Positions 10,463 through 19,197 of a stretch of 64,000 bases of DNA are shown here, piece after piece (position 1 is the stretch's first letter; the number at the start of each line of letters is the position of its first letter). The stretch is from assembly GCA_020912385.1 (NCBI GenBank), contig CP087207.1:3162001-3226000 (forward strand), read 5' to 3'. The DNA comes from Neofusicoccum parvum (lineage: Eukaryota; Ascomycota; Dothideomycetes; Botryosphaeriales; Botryosphaeriaceae). The notes beneath the pieces were generated by a model. That model was not told the DNA's origin and searched no databases. It worked only from the letters and a program-made list of their open reading frames with translations. The position numbers and the translations under genes are program-made.

Positions 10463-12157
10463 CTAATCCTGCGTCACTCCACCCGGCCACATGTGCAAGA
10501 TATCCCCAATCAACCTGGACGTAATCTTCTTCCGCCCATCCTCCCCGTACCTGACCTCCATATCATCCTCCCAGCCCTCCTCGTCGATGAAATCCTTGAC
10601 CTGCACCTCCACGCCCCGTTCCACCAGCGCCTTCTTGACGTCCTCCAGCAGCGAGAAGTCCTCCTGATCAACGACAATCAGCTTCACGAACCTCAGCCTC
10701 GGCAACCGCTCGGCGCAATTCCGCGCAAACTCATTGAGGAAGGGCAGGATGAACGTGACATCCTCCTCCAGGCCCATGCAATCGACGACCAGCCGCTCCA
10801 GGCTCGGCGGGAAGACATCGGTCAGGGCGGCGTAGTCGAAGTCCGTCTGGAACGACGGCCAGTGCTCGCCGTCGAAGCTCTGCCAGTCGAGCAGCGGCGA
10901 GCCGAGCAGCAGGTGGCCGGGGATCTCCAGCTCCTTCAGGCGCGAGAAAGGCTTGAACGAGCCGATCGGCGGCAGGTACTCGTTCTCGATGGCCAGCGAC
11001 TCGAAGTAGTTGGCCTTGAGCACCACGTCCAGCCGGATCGTCTCGAGCGAGTCCTTGCGCACCCGCAGCGCGCTCATGAAGTCCTCGAACGCGTGCATCG
11101 AGTCCGTCGGCGGCGGCCCGCCCCAGCTGTAGATGAAGGTTTTGGGCGCCTTGCACGCGCGGAGCAGCTTGTGCACGAAGTCGTTGGTGACGGAGGAGGC
11201 GTCGAGGTTGATGGTCTCAATGTTCGAGGTGCCTTCCTGCGGGTTCCAGGTGATGCCGCAGTGGGTCTCGTCGGACCATGAGTTCTTGATTAGTGCTTCC
11301 TTTAGGTTGGGCAGCGCTGCGAACTCAGAGAAGAACACTGGGTTGTAGCCGAAGTCAAGACCGCCATAATTCGTTTCTATTCGTCTGAGGTTTGCGAAGG
11401 GGCCGCCGGGTCCATTTGTCGATATGTTGTACAAGCTCTGCCGTAGTAACCTGAAGATCCAGTTGTAGTCCTCGAGCCACTTCTCGTCCAGGCAAAAGTT
11501 CAGGTAGGTCATGTTGGGCATGAGACTCAGCGCCAGCGCGATCTGCGCTTCGCATCGTCCGGTCCGTATCGCCGACATGAAGGACCGACCCATCCCGATA
11601 TCCACGCTGCGTGCTGCGTCAATGGCCTCCGGGCAGAATTCGGCCAAGCCTGCCACTGGAGTCTCTTCTTCATGTCTGAGATGGACTTCTCGGACTGCCT
11701 TGCCGAGGTCGTCGGGCCGGCTGACAATGGTGCGCAGGAATCGCCAGCGCCTTTCTTTACAGTTGAGACAGTTGACGACTTCGTAGAGCAGGGGTTGGGC
11801 AACGCGACACAGGGTCTTCGACGCGCCGCAAGAGTTCCGAAGGTTGTCGCAGCGTTTCTGGAACAAAGCGAGCCTGTCTTCGTACCAATATATCTGCTCT
11901 TCCACGGGGCCATCCAGAACGCCGGTGAGACGGAAATGACCGAGGATCATCAGAAGCAGTTCGTCGGGCAGGTCATTAATTGTAGTCTTCTTCTGTAGCG
12001 GGGATTTCGAGGCGGCACTTTCCCCGGCGTCGGCCTTCGAATGTCGCGATCGGCGAGATGTCGTTGCCTTCTCAGTAGCTACGCGCTTCCTACGACTCTC
12101 GTTCGCGGCCGAGGAGGAATCCTGCAGCCGCTGAGAGGCCCGCCTTTTTGGGGGCAT
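10463..12157 (-). CDS. F-box-like / LRR protein (array member)
   Basis: The start at 12157 (MPPKRRASQRLQDSS) is preferred over the in-frame ATG at 12358, because the extension runs into an intergenic palindrome. This gives 564 residues in a single exon. A basic, Lys/Arg-rich N-terminus (PPKRR, SRRKRVATEK, RRSRHSK) could be a nuclear localisation signal. The F-box-like helix TTINDLPDELLLMILGHFRL follows, then TLCRVAQPLLYEVV and irregular LRRs (LPNLKEALI, IETINLDASSVTNDFVHKLLRACK, FPPSLERLVVDCMGL). The layout matches its neighbours residue for residue in several blocks. Expected role: substrate adaptor of an SCF ubiquitin ligase, inferred from the family only. The FPPSLERL block is a useful family signature (FPPSLEVL, FPASLEQL and FPDALEAL in the paralogues). 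Confidence 0.85.
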   Translation of the reverse strand: MPPKRRASQRLQDSSSAANESRRKRVATEKATTSRRSRHSKADAGESAASKSPLQKKTTINDLPDELLLMILGHFRLTGVLDGPVEEQIYWYEDRLALFQKRCDNLRNSCGASKTLCRVAQPLLYEVVNCLNCKERRWRFLRTIVSRPDDLGKAVREVHLRHEEETPVAGLAEFCPEAIDAARSVDIGMGRSFMSAIRTGRCEAQIALALSLMPNMTYLNFCLDEKWLEDYNWIFRLLRQSLYNISTNGPGGPFANLRRIETNYGGLDFGYNPVFFSEFAALPNLKEALIKNSWSDETHCGITWNPQEGTSNIETINLDASSVTNDFVHKLLRACKAPKTFIYSWGGPPPTDSMHAFEDFMSALRVRKDSLETIRLDVVLKANYFESLAIENEYLPPIGSFKPFSRLKELEIPGHLLLGSPLLDWQSFDGEHWPSFQTDFDYAALTDVFPPSLERLVVDCMGLEEDVTFILPFLNEFARNCAERLPRLRFVKLIVVDQEDFSLLEDVKKALVERGVEVQVKDFIDEEGWEDDMEVRYGEDGRKKITSRLIGDILHMWPGGVTQD

Positions 12158-12325
12158 TTTGGAGGAACAGGCAACGGCGCCTGGCAGAATGCGGGGGGTT
12201 GATTTTTGCGTAGGGGCTCGAACGCGGGAGAAGCTGCGCGAGTGGGAGACATGTCGAGGGGTGACGCGAAAAGCCGGCGCGTCCAGGATCTCGTAGGCAC
12301 GTGCCATCCCTGCCTGCCCGGCGTG

Positions 12326-12480
12326 GAATGCGATAGCATTGCAACACGTGCCTTCCACACATGGGCAGTTGAAGCATTCGTCCGGACGGGATTAATATTC
12401 CTTTCACTGTACATTTGCATCCGGACAAATGCTTCAACTGCCCATGTGTGAAAGGCACGTGTTGCAATTCTATCCGAACC
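12326..12480. repeat. Long palindrome (foldback element)
   Basis: 12341-12385 and the reverse complement of 12421-12465 match at 43 of 45 positions, with both mismatches C/T. The loop is 35 nt. Weaker matching (10 of 15) extends the arms outward to 12326 and 12480. Each arm carries CACGTG. The element lies upstream of the F-box-like start at 12157 and just past the stop of the next paralogue at 12584. It could be a MITE/foldback insertion or a transcribed hairpin. Confidence 0.85.
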
Positions 12481-12583
12481 GACCTTGTACACAGCACGGC
12501 GCGCACAGCAGCAAAGCTTACAATGCAGGGCAAGGATGTTTGTATTGACATATTTCCCGCCCAGAAATGCCCTCTCAGTCCCC

Positions 12584-14065
12584 TCAGCACACCTTCGCGG
12601 TTGCAAATCCCTCGTGCTTGGCTTTGTCCCACACAATTATATCCACCGCAACGCCCGACTCACCAGCCGTCTTGACAAGCCACCCGAGGCTTTCATCCTT
12701 CTCTCCATCGCGCTTATCGTCCTCGTGATATAGAATCTCCAATCGACAGAAATTTGGCATTTCCGAAATGGTTTTCAGAAGCTGTTCATAGAACTGCTGT
12801 CTATGTATCGCCGATGCTTCCGTACAGCTCCCGTAGTATTCGATCCTCAGCACTTCTAAAGATGGCGGAAACACATCTACCAGCACTTGATAGTCCGGAG
12901 CATCGACAAAGTGAGTATCTTGTGGAGGGCCGAGGTCGAAATTGTACTGCGCGAGACCTGACAGAAGGACGTCGGTAATTTCAAGACGCTTCAGGGAAGC
13001 GAAATCCTTGAAAGAACCAATCGGCGCGACGGGCACATTACGGCGGATCATTTGGGTCCAGTGGTTGCGTTTCTGTGATAGCGTAAGGATTGTGATGTGC
13101 TCCAGCGTGTCCCGTCGTGCCCTTAGGGCCTGGAAGAAATCTTCTAGCTCCATGAAAAGCGGATCCCCCCAGGAGAAATAGAAGGCCTTCAGCTGGGGGA
13201 AAGCTTCCAACGCACATCTAACAAAGTCATCGCCAGGGCTGGATGACCAGAAGGTAAGGGTTTGGATGTTATTGTTTGACAGCAGTGAGAGAGGACGGCC
13301 TCCATCTCTTTCCTCACAATAGGCTCCGGAAATCTCAATGCTCTTCAACGACGGCAGCCCCACGAAATCCTGAATGAAAAGAGGATTGAATCCAGACGCG
13401 TTTTCATTCCCGTATTTCGCCTTGAGATGTCGCAGTGCAGAGAACGGCCCAGAGCCCGTCGCAACCGCTCGCCGGACCACGGACAACAGCCATTTCCACG
13501 TGTGGAACCAAGTCTCGTCGACGTCAAATTCGAGGATTGTGAGGTTTGGAAGCTTGCTGAATAGTAAAGCAACGTCGGAGTCGTTGTGGCTTTCCATAAG
13601 GGCACGCTTGAATGCTGTGGTCGTGTTGTCGTCCCAGGTATCATCGAGCTGGGCGGCCTCCAGATGGTCCGAGAACTCCGGAGAGAGGCCCGAATTGTCG
13701 GCGACCCAGTCGAAATACGAAAAGCGGACCTCTTTCACCAAGGCTGCCAGATCAGGTCTCCGGACTATGGTTCGCAGGAACTGTCTCCGTCTCAGTGCGG
13801 TCCCGCCGTGGGTTAGGACGCTGTACAGCAGTGGGTTGGCGACGCGGTGGAGCTTGCGAGAGACGAGGGCCAGGCTGTGCAGGGTCGACACACGCAGCCC
13901 GATCTCGGCGACGCCCTCCCAGGTCTTGAAGTCGATATCATAGCGGTTTTTGATGGAGATGTAGTCCAGGATGTCAAGCAGCAGCTCGCCCGCAAGGTCT
14001 TCCAGAGTGGTCCTTCCCGTTGCAGGCGTCGCGGAAGTCATGGCCGCTCCATTTGCGGATTCCAT
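12584..14065 (-). CDS. F-box-like / LRR protein (array member)
   Basis: The start is set at 14065 (MESANGAAMTSATPATGRTTLEDLAGELLLDIL), giving 493 residues. ATG 14041 is an alternative, and an upstream in-frame ATG at 14191 adds a low-quality extension. The F-box-like helix TTLEDLAGELLLDILDYISI comes first. LALVSRKLHRVANPLLYSVL and FLRTIVRRPDLAALVKEVRF follow, which are the family landmarks, then LRRs with LPNLTILEFDVDE and FPPSLEVLRIEYYG. No intron is needed. It is transcribed away from the short F-box gene at 14437. The acceptor site for Skp1 is presumed from the family; no substrate can be named. Confidence 0.85.
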   Translation of the reverse strand: MESANGAAMTSATPATGRTTLEDLAGELLLDILDYISIKNRYDIDFKTWEGVAEIGLRVSTLHSLALVSRKLHRVANPLLYSVLTHGGTALRRRQFLRTIVRRPDLAALVKEVRFSYFDWVADNSGLSPEFSDHLEAAQLDDTWDDNTTTAFKRALMESHNDSDVALLFSKLPNLTILEFDVDETWFHTWKWLLSVVRRAVATGSGPFSALRHLKAKYGNENASGFNPLFIQDFVGLPSLKSIEISGAYCEERDGGRPLSLLSNNNIQTLTFWSSSPGDDFVRCALEAFPQLKAFYFSWGDPLFMELEDFFQALRARRDTLEHITILTLSQKRNHWTQMIRRNVPVAPIGSFKDFASLKRLEITDVLLSGLAQYNFDLGPPQDTHFVDAPDYQVLVDVFPPSLEVLRIEYYGSCTEASAIHRQQFYEQLLKTISEMPNFCRLEILYHEDDKRDGEKDESLGWLVKTAGESGVAVDIIVWDKAKHEGFATAKVC

Positions 14066-14436
14066 CCCTGCTGGAGATGCACGTTGTCTCGCGGAGGGGT
14101 TGAGATGGACATGATGAGACAAGAGGCTGACATGTATTTGAACGGTGTCTGCTGCTGCCTGTTGATGCCGCGTGGGTCTGTCGTCGTCCACCGTCCGAGC
14201 GCGGTGGCACAGCCCAGCAGCCCGGCGGATTGTCGCGCCTGCGCTACCCGGCGACAGCCTGGCATCATTGGCTGCCGAGCCGAGCGGAGGTTGGTACGGC
14301 TTGGCCAGCTCTTCCCCTCACTCCGCTGACGTGCGGCAGTAGTAAGCCGGCCAGCCCGTCACCTTTTAAGCCAGTGAAGCGTCTGGATTATGTCTGCACC
14401 TCGCCTTGAGCGCTCCAAACCCCCGAGTCTCCAGCC
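14066..14436. promoter_or_regulatory. Divergent intergenic region between two F-box genes
   Basis: 371 bases separate the starts of the minus-strand gene (14065) and the plus-strand gene (14437), so both promoters must lie here or overlap. I see no convincing TATA box. The position is the only evidence. Confidence 0.45.
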
Positions 14437-15098
14437 ATGTCAAGTGACTCGATGCACCGCGTGCTCGGCATCTACGAGCTTGTCGAGCTTGTCTTCCTCC
14501 ACCTCCCCATGCGGGATCTGCTCCGCATCCAGCAGGTCTGCCGAGCATGGCAGTCGACCATCCAGACCTCGCCCAGCATCCAGCAGTCGCTCTTCTTCGC
14601 GCCCAAGCGCCGCCGGCACCCCGTCTACCCGGAGAAGGAGCAGTGGGAGCTCAACGCCCTGCTCGCCGCCGCCTTCCCGCCGTGGTTCCGCACCGCGTAC
14701 GTCAAGTCGCGGTGCGGTGAGAATCACCTCAAGAACTGACAGATAGCAGGAGACGGAGAGACGAGGAAGACCGTGACATGCTTGCCGTTCATCTAAGCTA
14801 CACCGCCCAGCGTGATGCAAGTCTTCTTCCCACCCAGCTGCCTCAGTTGAAGAGCAAGGGGTACAAGGAGAGCGCCATTTACCGAAAGCTGCTTGAGATC
14901 TCTGCTCGCTTCATCGCGTCCGAAGGGTCTCAGGAAGGCCGACCAACCGACTTCTACGAATCCTGCGCGTTCGAACACCGCCGCCACGGGAACACGATGC
15001 TGACCTGGGATTCAGCCAGCCTGGAAGGCTCACAGTTTGCGCAGTTCCCCTGGACGTACAACGCGCAGGTGAACTACCTCGGAGAGACTTGGAAGTGA
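14437..15098 (+). CDS. Short F-box domain protein
   Basis: The first 50 residues, MHRVLGIYELVELVFLHLP and RDLLRIQQVCRAWQSTIQTS, are a clear N-terminal F-box of the kind common in Dothideomycete and Sordariomycete genomes. AFPPWF follows, as usual in this family. Unspliced, the frame stops at 14739 (100 residues). A small intron at 14717-14760 (donor GTGAGA, CTGAC branch, 44 nt) would join it in frame to a second segment ending at 15098 (205 residues in total). That segment (LLEISARFIASEG, FAQFPWTYNAQVNYLGETW) looks coding but is not recognised. The second exon is the uncertain part. It differs in type from the LRR array on the other strand. Confidence 0.6.
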
Positions 15099-15229
15099 GC
15101 CACTTTATTCTTGTCAGCACTGATAATAGAAATTGTATGCCTCGCATGGCCGTGTTGAACGCCTTGGACTCTAATTCTATCTGTCCGATGCCCTTCTCCA
15201 ACGCCTCTAAACCACCATATCCAAACAAA

Positions 15230-17009
15230 TCAAACCCGCCAAATCGCATCCGCCATCTTAACCGCCTCCACCATCTGCGGCACATCATGCACGCGCACGA
15301 TATCCGCACCCCCCTGCACCGCCGCCACGACCGTCGCCGCCGTCCCCAATACCCTGTCCCTCGGCTCCTTCACGTCCGTGATCTTCCCCACGAACCCCTT
15401 CCTGCTGCTCCCCAGCAGCCACGGTAGCCCCCTGAACGCTGGCACGTCGCGCAGCTCTCCGGCGCGCCGCAGGATCTCCAGGTTCTGGTCCAGCGTCTTC
15501 GCGAAGCCGATGCCCGGGTCGAGGATCATGCGCCAGCGGCGCACGCCGGCGTCCTCGGCGGCGCGCACGCGGTCGCCCAGCTCGGCCGCGATGCCGGCGA
15601 GGACGCCCGACGGGTAGTGGGTGAGCTTCGTCATGGTGTCGGGGGTGCCGCGCATGTGCATCAGGCAGACGGTGCAGCCGAGGCGGGCGACGGTGGGCAG
15701 GAGGGCGGGGTCGAGCAGGCCGGCGGAGACGTCGTTGATGACGTGGGCGCCGGCGGCGATGGCGGCGGCCGCGACTCTGGCCCGGTACGTGTCGATGCTG
15801 ATGGCGACGTGGGTGGCTTCGGGCAGCGAGCGGATCAGCTGGACGGTCGGGAGGATGCGGGCGAGCTCCTCGTCGGCGGTGACCTGGGGCGCGTTGGGGC
15901 GGGTGGATTGGCCGCCGATGTCGATGATGGTGGCGCCGGCGGCGATGTGGGAGAGGATGGTTTGCTTGAGGGTGGAGAGGTGGGAGGGCGTGTTGGGCGT
16001 GGGCGCGAGGTTGACGCCGCCGTCCGAGAAGGAGTCGGGTGTGAGGTTGAGGATGGACATGACGTGCGTCTTGCGGTCGCTCTGCAGGGCCCTGATCGGC
16101 GCCATTACAGGTGTCAGGGGCGTCATGGTGGATAGAGGAGGGTTGGAGGTCGGCAGTCGTGCGAGGTGGTCCTGCAGTGGCGCCATTCCCGTGTTTGGAA
16201 GAATTGCGTCTGGTATCATCTCGCACAGCGGACGCAGAACAAACTCTCGCTCGAGCATCAGCTTGTGTGGTATCGACAGTCTCTCTGTCTCGATGACTTC
16301 GTTGTCGTAGAGCAAGATGTCCAGGTCGATGTTGCGGGGCCCCTTTTCGATGACCTTCACTCTGCCGAGCTCGTTCTCAATGCTTTGCAGTCTATCGAGA
16401 AGCTCAACCGCACCCAAGCTGGTTGTGATCTGTGATGAGTTAGCTTTCACTGTATCTTAGCGTCAGTGTTGCAGCTGGCATTTTTGGAATCCGAACGAAA
16501 GTCACTTCATCCCAGTGGTAGCCAAGGTGGACATCGAGAGGGATGACACTGACCTCGCAGGCACCGTTCACAAAATTCCCCTGGTCCTCTACATACATGG
16601 CCTTGGTCTCCCACAGGCTGCTAGTTCGCACAATTTGAATGTCGCCCTGGCTTTCCATCACATTGCAGGCTTGCTCGATCATTGCTATCCGGTCGCCAAG
16701 GTTGCTTCCCAGGGCGACGAAAGCACGGTGGCCGAGCGAGCCGTGGCGCAGCTCCCGAGCGCCACTCGAGAAGCTGCGCCGACTGGAGGGCCTTCCTAGC
16801 AGAGGCATCTGGCACGGACGCCGGGTGAGTGCTGGTGCTCTGGGGGTCAGTGCTGCGGGTGAGAGTGCATGCGGGCTGGGAATGGCAGTGGACCCATACG
16901 GTCGGGCAAGGCTAAGACATGCCGGCGCGGACCGGGGCGGAGTTCGCAGAGGGCTTTGCAGCGACGGAGAGCGGCGGGCCAGCGAGGACAGCCGCAGGGT
17001 TCTGTGCAT
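15230..17009 (-). CDS. FOL1: Bifunctional HPPK-dihydropteroate synthase (folate biosynthesis)
   Basis: Two exons, 16554-17009 and 15230-16429, give 551 residues. The 124-nt intron has donor GTCAGT, branch GCTAAC and acceptor ACAG, and splicing restores the HPPK core as FVNGACE-ITTSLGAVELLDRLQSIE. The first 90 residues are Arg/Ser/Ala-rich without acids, a likely mitochondrial presequence. HPPK (6-hydroxymethyl-7,8-dihydropterin pyrophosphokinase) begins near residue 95 (FVALGSNLGDR) and shows KGPRNIDLDILLY. DHPS begins near residue 270 with both signatures, MSILNLTPDSFSDGG and GATIIDIGGQSTRP, and has the GSSRKGF loop that binds pterin. Yeast Fol1 also carries dihydroneopterin aldolase; no such domain is visible here, so the aldolase is presumably elsewhere. 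Divergent from the nitronate monooxygenase gene. Confidence 0.95.
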
Positions 17010-17359
17010 GGCGGGAGCACGAGGATGGGGAGGCGGGCTGGCGGGCTGGCGGCGCGAAAAAAATCGGCTGAGTAAGGAAAGTCTGGGGAAGTGGGGATTG
17101 GCGGTTTTAGTGCGGTGGGCCCGAGACTCCGAGACGCGCGCCACTGGCCGTGCCCGCCCTTCTTTCACACCACCCGCCTGGGCCGAGGCATCTGCCCGCC
17201 ATGGCCAGCCGCCGCCGCGACGGCCGAGGGTACACCTCCACCATAACCCTCCACCGCTTCCTTACTTTCCGCGCCTCATCTCATCCTCTCTAAGTCGTCT
17301 CCAGACACCAACAGCTCTCCCCACGCAGCTCGTCTCCGAGTCCCACAGCATCTGTCACC
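17010..17359. promoter_or_regulatory. Divergent promoter region, FOL1-like / nitronate monooxygenase
   Basis: 350 bases separate two start codons in opposite directions. The right half is pyrimidine-rich (ctcatctcatcctctctaag), the usual fungal core-promoter or leader composition for the plus-strand gene. The ATG at 17360 has a good context (caccATGG). Confidence 0.5.
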
Positions 17360-18584
17360 ATGGCGTCTCCGCGTAGGTCCCAGTCCCTGACGGCTCTCAC
17401 ATGCCGCGCGGTGTGTCCGCAAATGCCACCGACACTGACATCGACCCTGAACAACAGAGCAGCTCCGCACCACCACCACCGATCTGCTTAAGATCAACCA
17501 CCCGGTCCTCCTGGCCGGCATGAACGTCGCCGCCGGCCCCAAGCTGGCCGCCGCCGTCACCAATGCCGGCGGTCTCGGTGTCATCGGCGGCGTCGGCTAC
17601 ACCCCGGACATGCTGCGGGAGCAGATTGCAGAGCTGAAGGGCTACCTGAAGGACAAGAGCGCGCCCTTCGGCGTTGATCTGCTGCTGCCGCAGGTCGGCG
17701 GCAGTGCACGCAAGACCAAGTGAGCCCTGCTCGCTCTCGCTCCGGCGATTACTATGCAGCATCAGCTGACACGGGACCACAGCTACGACTACACCAAGGG
17801 CAAGCTCGACGAGCTTGTGACCATCATCATCGACAGCGGCGCCAAGCTGTTCGTGTCGGCTGTCGGCGTCCCGCCCAAGCACGTCGTCGAGCGCCTCCAC
17901 AAGGCCGGCATCCTGTACATGAACATGATCGGCCACCCCAAGCACGTCCAGAAGTGCCTCGACCTCGGCGTCGATCTCATCTGCGCGCAGGGCGGCGAGG
18001 GCGGTGGCCACACTGGTGACGTCCCCACGACGATCCTGATCCCCACGGTCGCGAAGCTGTGCGAGGGCAAGAAGTCCCCCATGACGGGCGCTCCAGTGCA
18101 GGTCATCGCGGCGGGTGGTATCTTCAACGGACAAACGGTGGCGGCGGCACTGATGCTGGGTGCTTCCGCCGTGTGGGTTGGAACGCGCTTCGTGCTTTCC
18201 GAGGAGGCCGGCGCCCCCAAGGCGCACCAGGAGGCGGTCCAAACGTCGGGCTTCGACGACAACGTCCGCACCATCATCTTCACCGGGCGGCCGCTGCGCG
18301 TCAGGAGGAACCCGTACATCGAGAACTGGGAGACGAACCGGCAGAACGAGATCAAGGAGCTCACTGCCAAGGGCGTCATCCCCGTCGAGCACGACCTGGA
18401 GAAGCTGGGCGATGACCTCGATGACGAAACCATGGACAACGCCAGGCCGTTCCTGATGGGCAAGGCGGCGGCTGTGGTGAACGAGAAGAAGAGCGCCAAG
18501 GCGATTGTGGACGAGATGGTCGGCGACGCGGTCAAGTGGATAAACAAGGGCAATGCTTCGATCGTGAGCCAGGCCAAGCTGTGA
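17360..18584 (+). CDS. Nitronate monooxygenase (2-nitropropane dioxygenase family)
   Basis: Three exons, 17360-17372, 17458-17719 and 17783-18584 (358 residues). The introns are 85 nt (GTAGGT, CTGAC, CAG) and 63 nt (GTGAGC, GCTGAC, CAG). The tiny first exon encodes MASP and then joins to QLRTTTTDLLKINHPVLLAGM, the start of the TIM barrel. Family landmarks follow: NAGGLGVIGGVGY, GAKLFVSAVGVPP, GGEGGGHTGD (with the expected catalytic His) and the FMN-phosphate site VIAAGGIFNGQTVAAALMLGASAVWVGTRF. The enzyme oxidises alkyl nitronates using FMN and oxygen, and is thought to detoxify propionate-3-nitronate. No targeting signal is obvious. It is a housekeeping-type gene unrelated to the NRPS locus 15 kb away, as far as the sequence shows. 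Confidence 0.93.
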
Positions 18585-19197
18585 TGGGCGATGGCTAAAC
18601 TGTTTTATGTATATGTCCTAGCTATGACATGACTGTTTTCCCTTCATCGCTGCTGTGCCGGAGAACACCGGCCATGTCTTGCCTGAACACAGCTAGATGC
18701 TGCATTTGGCCCCCGATCGCAATACGAGCACGTGTCGGAGAATTCGCTGATTCGCCCAGGGTTCCCCGGCCTGGCTGATCTCAATTGCCATGCGAAGCAC
18801 CTATCGTGGATTTGGCAGGTTGAAGCCGCCCGGGCTGAGGGTGCAAACAGAGCTGCTGCGCGGCGCTCGTTCAGCCCATCTCGACTCTCGGCGCGCCCTT
18901 GGGCGTGTGCTGCACCCTCCCCGGTTTCCACCTATCACGCGCAGCCATCCTGTTCTATTCTCTGCTGGGCTCGGGACACAGGGTCTACACTGGTAAGTGG
19001 CCTCTTGCGTGATGGCCGTGCCACGGGAAGCCCGCGAGGCTGGACGACGGTAGCGCGGCGCCACAACGGGGGGTCGCCTGGAAAAGTGCCATCGCCTATC
19101 CCGCGTTGCTTCAGGCGGCCACCGCCCCAAGCGTCTTTATCTCCCTCTCGCGCCGTCACTTTCGCCTCGAGCGTTGCGCGTGCTGTTCAACGGGGCA
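18585..19197. other. Intergenic region
   Basis: 613 bases between the nitronate monooxygenase stop and the surface-protein start. It presumably carries a terminator on the left and a promoter on the right. I see no gene, RNA or repeat. Confidence 0.4.

Noticed and set aside
10184..11281. 365-codon plus frame opposite an F-box-like gene
   Set aside because: Antisense shadow of a well-supported paralogue; no recognisable domain.
12158..12636. Open frames running through the palindrome on both strands
   Set aside because: Their similarity to each other (RAFHTWAVEAFV and NASTAHV) is due to the inverted repeat being read twice, not to coding.
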